Below the pieces are notes generated by a model. That model was not told where the DNA came from, ran no database searches, and saw only the letters and a list, made by a program, of their open reading frames with translations. Below are positions 17,340-25,088 of a stretch of DNA of 64,000 nucleotides, in pieces (the first letter of the stretch is position 1; every line of letters starts with the position of its first letter). The stretch is taken from contig SAQE01000019.1 in the NCBI GenBank assembly GCA_004020545.1, positions 1-64,000 on the forward strand, in the 5' to 3' direction. The position numbers and the translations under genes are program-made. This DNA is from Mesorhizobium sp. (lineage in GTDB: Bacteria > Pseudomonadota > Alphaproteobacteria > Rhizobiales > Rhizobiaceae).

Positions 17340-18418
17340 CAGGCAGCCTCCGCCATTTCCGGCCGCCAGCCGACGATGGTGCGCAGCTTGAGATCGTCGG
17401 CGTCGCCCATCTCGGCGGGGCGCGCAAGCCAGGAGGTTCGGCCGAGCTGGACGGTTCCGATACGGGGCGGCGGCACGGCGTCGCGCGCAAGCACAATGCG
17501 CAAATCGACATCCAGCGCTTCCCCGATCATGTCGCGGACCGCTTTCTTGAAGACGGCGAGGCGCCGTTCGCCGGGCAGGAATGACTTGAAGTCGTCGAGA
17601 CTGAGCGGGCCGACGCGCAATTCGATCCGGCTCTGGCGGCTGAAGACGCGCGGCCCGATCGTGGCCCCATGCCCGAGCGCCGCATAGGCCTTGCCGACGC
17701 GACTCTGCAGTGCCGCCGGTATGGCGATCCAGGCGGCGACGAACTCCTTGATCTCTACCGGCACCTTGAAGGCCGTGGCGAGGAACAGCGTCAGCCGCTC
17801 CGCTCCGTCGACCTGGTTGGCGAGCGATGCCGCCTGGCGCAGCCGAACCGTGTCGAGCTCGGGATCCTGTGTGCCGGGAAGGCCGATCCCCGCCATGGCT
17901 TCAAGCATGGCGCGGACGCGGCCGCCGACCGAACGTTCGACCTGGACCGCCGGATGCGCGTCGGCCCAGGCCCGGTAGTAGAGCGCAATCATGCGATGCT
18001 GGAGGATGTTGACGAAGTCGACGAAGGTCGTGTCGCTGGTCTGCTCCGCATCGGCGCCGCTAAACCAGCGCTGCGACAGCCGGTCGAGAACCCAGCGCGT
18101 CAGATGCAGCGGCATGGGTCCTTCAGGCCCGAGCAGACCGAGATTGGCGACGGTGACCCGCGCCGGGGCCTTTTCGCCCGCCTCCTGGAATTTGACCACG
18201 TCCCTGGCGGAGAAGCTCAGGCGAACATGCTGGCCGAGCCGGGCCGGCTCGCGATTGGCCTGGCCGGAATAGCCGAACAGCCCGCCTTTCTGCTCCAGCC
18301 GGCGCAGCAGCTCGAAGAAATCGAAGCCGTCCGACAGCGCCTCGGCCCCGCTCGGAGCCGCTGCGTTGGGGGCGGACCTGCCTAGATCAGGTAGCGATTG
18401 CCGGGCGTCATCGGCCAT
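17339..18418 (-). CDS. tssG: T6SS baseplate protein TssG
   Basis: 359 residues; the start lies inside the last 37 bp of tssF and the stop overlaps tagH, showing tight coupling. TssG hallmarks are FDFFELLRRLEQKGGLFGYSG near residue 32 (the family signature F..vR.lE) and GPMPLHLTRWVLDRL. It forms a wedge with two TssF copies in the baseplate around the VgrG spike. Length is normal for the family. Confidence 0.95.
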   Translation of the reverse strand: MADDARQSLPDLGRSAPNAAAPSGAEALSDGFDFFELLRRLEQKGGLFGYSGQANREPARLGQHVRLSFSARDVVKFQEAGEKAPARVTVANLGLLGPEGPMPLHLTRWVLDRLSQRWFSGADAEQTSDTTFVDFVNILQHRMIALYYRAWADAHPAVQVERSVGGRVRAMLEAMAGIGLPGTQDPELDTVRLRQAASLANQVDGAERLTLFLATAFKVPVEIKEFVAAWIAIPAALQSRVGKAYAALGHGATIGPRVFSRQSRIELRVGPLSLDDFKSFLPGERRLAVFKKAVRDMIGEALDVDLRIVLARDAVPPPRIGTVQLGRTSWLARPAEMGDADDLKLRTIVGWRPEMAEAA

Positions 18419-20256
18419 GGCACATCCTCCTGCTTCTGCAACAGCCGCGTGCGCGTCCGCACGAAGCCGTTAATTCCGGCGTGGCGGGCAAACAGCCGCG
18501 CAAGCAGGGCCGAAAGCAGCAGCGTGCTTTGGCCCGCCAGCACCGACTGGTCGACATGCAGCGTCACCTCCGTGCCTCGCCCGAAGCACATCGGCCCATC
18601 GATCTTGAGCCGCTCTATGACCGGGCGCGAGTCGATGCGGGTGATCGAGTGCACGTTGCGGGCAAGGCTCGGATCGCCGCGGTCGGCATAAAGATCGAGC
18701 AGCGCATGCAGGGGGTCAACCCCGCGGCCTTCCTTGGCGAGGCTCAGGAAGTTGAGCGAGAGCTGCGCCACCAGCCGCCAGGCGAGATTATCGGCGCGGG
18801 ACTCGCCTTCGGCGCTCGCCGGCAGCGATGCCGGGATCGCCGGCTGCGGCGGCCGCAACGCGCCGAGCAGCCTGACCGCCTCGACCGGGTCGGCCGTCTC
18901 CAGCGTCAGCGTCGGGGTGTCGTCCAGGATCGGCAGATCGCGGTTGGTGCAGAGCGCCATCACGTCGAGGCGCCTGAGCGGCCGGTTGGCTGGGCTCCCC
19001 GTGGGCCGCGAGACCGCGAGGAAGACGTCGTCACCCGTGTAGGAGGTGCGGGTCAGGCCGTCGCGCCGCTCGTCTTCGGTGGCCCGGCGGGGACGCCGCT
19101 CTGTCGAATAGACCCAGCCGCTGCCGCGGTTCTGCCCCAGGCTGAAAAGCTCGGGAATTTGGGCCTCGCCGCCTTCCGCGTCGGCGTCTTCCACCCGGGT
19201 GACGCGAAAAATCTCGAAATCCCGCGCCCGCGTCCGGTCGGCATGCACCACCTGCCGCGTCCTGCGCGGATCGATCTCGATGACGTTGCATTCGCGCTCG
19301 AAGAGATTGATGAGCGGCGTCACGAAGAGCTCGAAATCGGCCGGCGTCACGTCAGCGAGCTCGGGCACCGGCCGCCGGAACAGGAAGATGATCTCCAGTC
19401 CCGCCTCGCATTTGCGCACCACCGGCTGCAGGCCTAAGACCCGCACATAGTGGAAGCGTTCGGGGATCATGAAATATTCGCGCAGCAGCCGGTATCCCTC
19501 GAAGGTCGGGCGGGTGCGGGGCATCAACGCCTCGTCGTCGCGGATGCCGACCATCTCGGGTTCGGGGAGCGCCGATAGCGGATTGGTCTTGCCTTCCGCC
19601 CGCGCGCCGAGAGCCGAGCAGGCACCGAAGATCGCGTCGAAGAGGAGCGGCGCCTTGGTGCGCCCGGCGAAATAGAGATCGAGGCGATCAAGTGCGAGTT
19701 CGTTGAGTTTGCCCTTTCCGGTCCGGGCGAGCGTGATGCGCAGCGCCGCTTCGCCGCGCACGCCGCCGATGGGGCCGATGCCCGCCGCCGCGAGCCCGCT
19801 GCGGTCCTGGAAATAGCTGACCGAGGTGATCGCGATCGGCCACAGCGTGACCTCCTGCGCGGTGGTGAAAGTGCAGCGTGTCGACAATCCGGGATGCAGG
19901 CTGGAAACCAGCCGCGTGCCGCGTCCGACAGAATGGCCGGCGATCATCGACTGCACCTGCTGGCCCGGCTTCAGCACGGCCATCGCCGTTGCCGGCGCCG
20001 GCGCCACCAGATCCGGATAAAGCACATCGAGCACGGCGCGCGAGAAGCGCGAGCGCTCGGCGTCCACCTTCAGCCGCGTGCGCGCGGCAAGGAATGCCAC
20101 GCCGTCGAGCAGCCGTTCGACATAGGGGTCGGGGCAGGGCACCGTGTCGAGGGAAAGGTTGCGGGCAATCGAGGGATGCATGTCGGCGAATTCCGCGGCC
20201 AGCGCGCGGATATGGGTCAGTTCCTCTTCGTAGTATTCCACGAAGACCCGATCCAT
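18382..20256 (-). CDS. tssF: T6SS baseplate protein TssF
   Basis: 624 residues. The start MDRVFVEYYEEELTHIRALAAEFA and the stretch DPYVERLLDGVAFLAARTRLK are textbook TssF. Downstream GTRLVSSLHPGLSTRCTF and the C-terminal FGRGTEVTLHVDQS, LFARHAGINGFVRTR also fit. TssF wraps the base of the spike with TssG and TssE. The gene begins 1 bp after tssE and overlaps tssG. Confidence 0.96.
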   Translation of the reverse strand: MDRVFVEYYEEELTHIRALAAEFADMHPSIARNLSLDTVPCPDPYVERLLDGVAFLAARTRLKVDAERSRFSRAVLDVLYPDLVAPAPATAMAVLKPGQQVQSMIAGHSVGRGTRLVSSLHPGLSTRCTFTTAQEVTLWPIAITSVSYFQDRSGLAAAGIGPIGGVRGEAALRITLARTGKGKLNELALDRLDLYFAGRTKAPLLFDAIFGACSALGARAEGKTNPLSALPEPEMVGIRDDEALMPRTRPTFEGYRLLREYFMIPERFHYVRVLGLQPVVRKCEAGLEIIFLFRRPVPELADVTPADFELFVTPLINLFERECNVIEIDPRRTRQVVHADRTRARDFEIFRVTRVEDADAEGGEAQIPELFSLGQNRGSGWVYSTERRPRRATEDERRDGLTRTSYTGDDVFLAVSRPTGSPANRPLRRLDVMALCTNRDLPILDDTPTLTLETADPVEAVRLLGALRPPQPAIPASLPASAEGESRADNLAWRLVAQLSLNFLSLAKEGRGVDPLHALLDLYADRGDPSLARNVHSITRIDSRPVIERLKIDGPMCFGRGTEVTLHVDQSVLAGQSTLLLSALLARLFARHAGINGFVRTRTRLLQKQEDVPWPMTPGNRYLI

Positions 20257-20257
20257 T

Positions 20258-21019
20258 TCAGGTCTCCCTAAATTCGGTTCGCGCCAGGCCGTTGTCGAGA
20301 TTGATCGTGGTGCGCAGCCGCATGCGTTCCGGCGTCGGCGTCATGATCAGCACGGCGTCGATCTCGATCTTCAGACCGACGCTCTTGTCGCCGAGGGTGA
20401 CATTGACCGTCGTGGCGCTCTCCTTGAGGCGCGGCTCGAAGGTGGCAAGCACCGCGCGGATCTCGCGCGCCAAAGTATCGCGGTCGAAGTCCCGCGACGA
20501 GCGGCCGGAGAAGGACGGCACGCCATAGTTGATCACGCTGCGCCGCACCTCCGGGAAATCGGCGAGCGACGGCAGTTCGTCCAGTGGCTGTTCGTGCTCG
20601 GCATCGGAAAGCATCGGGACGGATTCAAAACGTTCGGTGTTGAACAAGGCCTCGATGTCGCGCCGGACGGCTTCCCTGAGCACCCGCGCCGATACCACCA
20701 CGCCGCGACTTTCGATCTCGGCGCGATGCTCGGCCTGGAAGACCAGGCGGTGCAGGCGCCGCTTCTGGTCCGGCGTCAGTTCCGTATCGGCATCGACGGC
20801 GCGCGCGCTGCCGGCAAGAAGAGCCTCGACGCGCTCGGCGCCGAGCTCTTCCTGCAACTGTCGGCGCAGCCCCTCTATCTCCGAGGTCAGGCCGGGCAGG
20901 TCATTGATGAGGCGGTCCCAGAGAGAGGGCTGGACCGCCTCGCGCTTTGCCCGCGAACTGCCGGCCAGCTGCGCCTTGTTCGCGCCGGGCCGCCTGGCCT
21001 CACTTGCCGACATAGACAT
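20258..21019 (-). CDS. tssE: T6SS baseplate protein TssE (gp25-like), with long N-terminal region
   Basis: About 253 residues from ATG 21019 (ATG 21013 is equally possible); the start overlaps the end of hcp. The C-terminal gp25-like half carries SVINYGVPSFSGRSSRDFD, IRAVLATFEPRL and the terminal LRTTINLDNG, diagnostic of TssE. The N-terminal 100 residues are unusually long for TssE (typical proteins are about 140-180 residues) and are helical and charged (AQLAGSSRAKREAVQPSLWDRLIND is the start of the usual domain). It joins the sheath to the baseplate. Confidence 0.93.
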   Translation of the reverse strand: MSMSASEARRPGANKAQLAGSSRAKREAVQPSLWDRLINDLPGLTSEIEGLRRQLQEELGAERVEALLAGSARAVDADTELTPDQKRRLHRLVFQAEHRAEIESRGVVVSARVLREAVRRDIEALFNTERFESVPMLSDAEHEQPLDELPSLADFPEVRRSVINYGVPSFSGRSSRDFDRDTLAREIRAVLATFEPRLKESATTVNVTLGDKSVGLKIEIDAVLIMTPTPERMRLRTTINLDNGLARTEFRET

Positions 21020-21455
21020 CCATTTCGATCTCGTCGTCCTTGTCGTAGACGAACTTGATCTTCTTGTAGGCAAAGCTGACGTCTTCCTCGATCAGGTCGG
21101 CCTCATCCTCCGCCTGCCGCATGTCGTATTCCATGATAGAGGCATCGGTGAGCGTCACGACCAGATAGTCGCTGGTCTCGCCGTCGATCGTGCGGCGGGC
21201 CGAAAACACCACTTCGTCAAGCGCCTTGTTGTCGAACAGCGCCTTCTTCAGGTAAGGCGACGACTTGTCGTAGTGCTTGGTGAATTTGATCATCCCCATC
21301 GACACACGACCGCGCCGCGAGAGCGAATTCGGGTCGTACGGAGCTACCATCTTGTAGTCGACACCGTGGACTTCGATCTCGTCTTCATGGCCGTCACGCT
21401 TGCTGGGGCCCTTGATATCCGGAACTTTCAAAAAACCGTCGATCTTCACTGGCAT
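21000..21455 (-). CDS. hcp: T6SS tube protein Hcp (TssD)
   Basis: 151 residues starting MPVKIDGFLKVPDIKGPSK. Hcp hexamers stack to form the inner tube and are secreted. The beta-barrel text includes GRVSMGMIKFTKHYDKSSPYL and LFDNKALDEVVFSARR, and near the end AEDEADLIEEDVSFAYKKIKFVY, which is the Hcp signature. Gene position between tssC and tssE is common in alphaproteobacterial loci. No effector domain is fused to it. Confidence 0.95.
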   Translation of the reverse strand: MPVKIDGFLKVPDIKGPSKRDGHEDEIEVHGVDYKMVAPYDPNSLSRRGRVSMGMIKFTKHYDKSSPYLKKALFDNKALDEVVFSARRTIDGETSDYLVVTLTDASIMEYDMRQAEDEADLIEEDVSFAYKKIKFVYDKDDEIEMDVYVGK

Positions 21456-21503
21456 TGTCTTTCTCCACCGCTTTCAAACGAAACAAGATGACTTTGCTGC
21501 ATT

Positions 21504-23009
21504 TCAGCCCTTCACTGACGGCAGTTCCGACACCAGCCGGAGCGAGGCATTGATGCCTTCCAGCTGGTAGTGCGGACGCAGATAGAAACGGGCATTGTAG
21601 TAACCGGGCCGGCCTTCGACGCTGTCGACTTGAACCTCGGCCGCGGCCAGCGGGCGCTTGGCGCGCGCCTTGTCGTCGGCGAAGGCAGGGTTGGCCAGCA
21701 CGTACCGGTTGATCCATTCGGTCAACCAGATCTGCATATCGGTGCGTTCCTTGAACGAGCCGATCTTGTCGCGCGCAATCGCCTTGAGGTAGTGCGCGAA
21801 ACGGGACACCGGGAAAAGATAGGGCAGGTTGGCGGACAGCCGCTCGTTCGACTGCGCGTCGGGATCGACCAGACGGCCGGCGCGGGTCTCGTCGTCCTGC
21901 AGCGAATGCGCGCCGATGAAGGCGGCAAGGTCGGTGTTCTTCCGGTGCAGGATCGGCATCAGGCCGAGCTTGGCCAGTTCCGCCTCGCGCCGGTCGTCGA
22001 TGGCGACCTCGGTCGGGCATTTCATCGCGATCGATCCGTCGTCGGTCGGGAAGGCGTGGACCGGCAGGTTGAGCACCGTGCCGCCGTTCTCGACGCCACG
22101 GATCTGCGTGCCCCAGCCAAAGAGCTTGTGGCTGCGGTTGATGTTGACGCCCATCGGGAAGGCGGCGTTCATCCAGACATATTTGTTGTGGTCGCCACCC
22201 ACCTCCTCCTCGAAGGTGAACCCCTTCACCGGAACGGTCTCGGTGCCGTAGGGCAGGCGTGCCAGCACGCGCGGCATGGTGAGCCCGATATAGCGGGCGT
22301 CCTCGCTCTCGCGCAGCGACTGCCACGAGGCGTAGGCCGGGTTGTTCACGATCATCTGCAGGTCCTGCGGGTTCGGCAGTTCCTGCCAGCTGTCCATGCG
22401 GAACAGGCGAGGCGAGGCAGCGGCGATGAAGGGCGTGTGCGCGGAGGCGCAGATGCCCGAAATGTTGCGCAGCAGGCCGACGTCGCGCGGATGGTTCGAG
22501 AATTCATAGGCGCCGATGATGCAGCCGATCGGCTCGCCGCCCAGCATCGAATACTCGTCCGTGTAGACCTTCTTGAAGATCGGGCTCTGATCCCACATCT
22601 GGCCTTCATAGTCTTCGAGCGTGTCGGCCAGTTGCTCCTTGGAGATGTTCATCACCCGGATCTTGAGCTTGGTATCCGTCTCGGTGTTGTTGACGAGATA
22701 CCAGAGGCCGCGCCAGGTGCCCTCCATCTCCCGCACTTCCGGCGCGTGCAGGATCTCGTTGACCTGCGTCGTCAGCATCTTGTCGATGCCGGCGATCAGC
22801 GACTTGATCGACTTGATCGCGTTGGACGAGATCGTCGTGGTCTCGGAGCGCGACTGCGCGGCCAAAGCCAGGTTGCGCACCAGTTGCTGCAGCTTTTCGC
22901 TGTCGTCTTTCTTGACCTTGAAATCCTTTTCAAGGAGTCCGCTGAATTCGCCGAGGTCTATCGCTTCCGCCTCGGCGGTGGCGGCTGCGGTCTTTTGCTG
23001 TTCAGCCAT
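21504..23009 (-). CDS. tssC: T6SS sheath large subunit TssC (VipB)
   Basis: 501 residues. Contains the sheath motifs EMEGTWRGLWYLVNNTETD, DQSPIFKKVYTDEYSMLGGEP, NHPRDVGLLRNISGICASAH and the C-terminal PLAAAEVQVDSVEGRPGYYN followed by LRPHYQLEGINASLRLVSELP. Together with TssB it builds the contractile sheath recycled by TssH. A single tssC copy is present, unlike Agrobacterium, which has two sizes. Confidence 0.97.
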   Translation of the reverse strand: MAEQQKTAAATAEAEAIDLGEFSGLLEKDFKVKKDDSEKLQQLVRNLALAAQSRSETTTISSNAIKSIKSLIAGIDKMLTTQVNEILHAPEVREMEGTWRGLWYLVNNTETDTKLKIRVMNISKEQLADTLEDYEGQMWDQSPIFKKVYTDEYSMLGGEPIGCIIGAYEFSNHPRDVGLLRNISGICASAHTPFIAAASPRLFRMDSWQELPNPQDLQMIVNNPAYASWQSLRESEDARYIGLTMPRVLARLPYGTETVPVKGFTFEEEVGGDHNKYVWMNAAFPMGVNINRSHKLFGWGTQIRGVENGGTVLNLPVHAFPTDDGSIAMKCPTEVAIDDRREAELAKLGLMPILHRKNTDLAAFIGAHSLQDDETRAGRLVDPDAQSNERLSANLPYLFPVSRFAHYLKAIARDKIGSFKERTDMQIWLTEWINRYVLANPAFADDKARAKRPLAAAEVQVDSVEGRPGYYNARFYLRPHYQLEGINASLRLVSELPSVKG

Positions 23010-23012
23010 GAC

Positions 23013-23549
23013 TTACTCCTCGCCCTTGCCGTCGGATATCGCCTGGTCGGCGATCTTGCTCAGCAGCGGCTCGTTGTTCAGAAGCTGCGCGATGCGCTTC
23101 TCGGCATCGACGCGGCCGTCCATGAAGCCGAGCAGTTCCTCGAGCTGGCGGCGCATCTTGAGGATCTCGGCCAGTTGCGGGACCTGTTCGGCGATCTTGT
23201 CGGGCGCGAAATCGCCCATCTTCGAGAAGGTGAGATCGACCGCGAGCTCCTCGTCGCGTTCGGCTCCCTCGGCTTGCGGCAGTGTGTTCTTCACCCGCGC
23301 CTTCACGCGCGGCCCCATGGCTTCCATGAATTTGGGGAAGCGGTTGGCGTCGGTTTCGACGAGCTTGCGGTCCAGGACCGACTTCACCGCATCCTTGGTC
23401 TGTGAGGCGCCGGAAAGATCGGCCATCACGGCCATGACGAACGGCAGTTCGATCGTCGTCGGGCTGCCGTAGGTCTCAACGTCGTAGGCGATCTGCACGC
23501 GCGGCGCGCGGTTTCTTTCGATGACCTTCGCTTTGCTTTCTGCTGGCAT
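23013..23549 (-). CDS. tssB: T6SS sheath small subunit TssB (VipA)
   Basis: 178 residues beginning MPAESKAKVIERNRAPRVQIAYDVETYG; the segment ELPFVMAVMADLSG is the classic TssB sheath motif, and LLGFMDGRVDAEKRIAQLLNNEPLL ends the domain. It pairs with TssC. The gene ends 3 bp before tssC starts, and begins 5 bp after tssA ends. Confidence 0.96.
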   Translation of the reverse strand: MPAESKAKVIERNRAPRVQIAYDVETYGSPTTIELPFVMAVMADLSGASQTKDAVKSVLDRKLVETDANRFPKFMEAMGPRVKARVKNTLPQAEGAERDEELAVDLTFSKMGDFAPDKIAEQVPQLAEILKMRRQLEELLGFMDGRVDAEKRIAQLLNNEPLLSKIADQAISDGKGEE

Positions 23550-23554
23550 GCTTG

Positions 23555-24757
23555 TTACCTTTCATCCTTCTGGGCCGGCTTCTTGGGATCGGGAACACCG
23601 GCAAGCAGCCGGAATTCCTTCAGCCCCGACGGGGCGAGATCTTCCATCAGTTCCACGAAATCCATGTGCACCATGCGGCGCACGCGGCGGGCGAGATGCG
23701 GTATCGGGCTCGACGGCTCCGTGCGGTCGTAGAAGGCGACGACGAGGTCGAGGCATTTGACGACGTCGTCGCGCGAGGTGATCCGGTCGGGCAGCCCGGC
23801 GCCGGGTTCCGCATAGCTTGCCGCACTTGCCATCGCTTCGGCTCCTCTCCCTTCGGCTCCCCTCCCTTCGGCTCCATGACCGTTTCCGGCCGATGCTGCC
23901 GGTCCCGTCGGCTGCGCGGAGGGCTTTGCGGCCCCATTCGCAGCATTGCCGACGGCCGAGTTCCGCTCCAGCGTCGTCAGCAAACGCTGCAGGAACCGTT
24001 TCAATTCCGGGACGGTGGGGCCGTTGCCTTCGATACGCTTGTTGAGCGCGGTGTCGACGTCGTCGAGGGCGGCGATCGCCGCCCGGGCGTCGGCCAGCAG
24101 CGAGGTCATCGCGTCGCCGGCCTGATCGATCTGTGCCGCGCAGCCGCTGCGCACCCGGTTCAGGAGTTGGCTGTGAGCCGTCGCCAGCGCCGCCTTTTCG
24201 GAGGCGCCCAGCCCAGAAGCCGCCTCCTGCAGCATGACGCGCTCGTCGAGCGCGCCCTGCTCCAGATCGCGTCCATTGATGGGCCCGACCTGACGCGGCG
24301 AGAAGAAGATCGTCTCGCGAAGGTTCGCCAGCAGGCCCCCCTGGCTGTTCTGGAGATCAAGCAATGCATTGATGCGGCGCAGGGCGGCGTCGCGCGGCGG
24401 CGCGTTCGGCCGCAATGCCGGATGCATCGTCTCCCAATACTGGTCGAAGGTGCTGGCAATCAGCGTCAGACCCTGGGCGAGACCGGCCAGTCCCTCTTCG
24501 TTGGCGAGGGCGCGAGCGACGATGACCAAAAGGCGCAGATCCCGGCCGCGGGAGCGAAGCTCTTCCGCCTTGTCGAGGACGGCGGTCCAGTCGACCGGCG
24601 TTGATTGCGAAGTCGGCTTGTTGTTGCCGTCATGGAGAACTTTGAGTAGCGGCTCGGTCAGGCGCTCCAGCTCGTGGAAAGCCGGGTCGTTGCGCAAATC
24701 TTCACCTGACGGATTCTCACCGTTCAGAGGATTCAGCCAGAGTGCGAGATCAATCAC
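23555..24757 (-). CDS. tssA: T6SS cap/baseplate protein TssA (ImpA-type)
   Basis: About 400 residues using GTG 24757, giving MIDLALWLNPLNGENPSGEDLRNDP, the usual ImpA N-terminus; the reading frame stays open to an ATG at 24808 (417 residues) but the extra 17 residues do not resemble the family. The N-terminal ImpA domain (about 1-150) includes DWTAVLDKAEELRSRGRDLRLL. A Ser/Gly/Glu-rich linker (about 275-310, GAEGRGAEGRGAEA) contains a small tandem repeat, and the C-terminal part has PIPHLARRVRRMVHMDFVELMEDL, typical of sheath-capping TssA. First gene of the minus-strand T6SS operon. Confidence 0.93.
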   Translation of the reverse strand: MIDLALWLNPLNGENPSGEDLRNDPAFHELERLTEPLLKVLHDGNNKPTSQSTPVDWTAVLDKAEELRSRGRDLRLLVIVARALANEEGLAGLAQGLTLIASTFDQYWETMHPALRPNAPPRDAALRRINALLDLQNSQGGLLANLRETIFFSPRQVGPINGRDLEQGALDERVMLQEAASGLGASEKAALATAHSQLLNRVRSGCAAQIDQAGDAMTSLLADARAAIAALDDVDTALNKRIEGNGPTVPELKRFLQRLLTTLERNSAVGNAANGAAKPSAQPTGPAASAGNGHGAEGRGAEGRGAEAMASAASYAEPGAGLPDRITSRDDVVKCLDLVVAFYDRTEPSSPIPHLARRVRRMVHMDFVELMEDLAPSGLKEFRLLAGVPDPKKPAQKDER

Positions 24758-25088
24758 ACTAACCCCCAGCCAGCGGCCCTGAGACCCTATATGACGCAAC
24801 GTTATCACCGGCCTCGCGCTACGACAATTGAGCAGCTGCTCAAAAACTAACGGATGCTAAAGGCGACCGTTTTCTTCGGCGAAACCCATTGCGCGATTGC
24901 CAGGCCCGGTATGTGAAATGGCTCGCATAGCCCGAACGGCGATCCGGTGTTTGTTGCACGTGTATGCAAGACTTTTGTAACAGGGCGGTGCCGCCCGGAC
25001 ATATCCACGCGCCTTGCCCGTCACATGGCTTTGTCAAGTTGCCGCTTATATGGCAGGGTACGGTCGGCAGATTTCGGGAGCAGGTTCA
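24758..25088. promoter_or_regulatory. Divergent tssA / tssH regulatory region with two dyads
   Basis: The 331-bp gap between divergent tssA and tssH contains a perfect 16-bp palindrome TTGAGCAGCTGCTCAA (24828-24843) and a second dyad TTGCA-N6-TGCAA (24954-24969). Both lie where a shared regulator could act on the two T6SS promoters. I did not find unambiguous -35/-10 boxes. GGGAG (25076-25080) 8 bp ahead of ATG 25089 is a good ribosome-binding site for tssH. Confidence 0.45.

Noticed and set aside
21570-23405. 611-codon plus-strand frame opposite tssC and tssB
   Set aside because: Antisense shadow of conserved sheath genes with no start signal.
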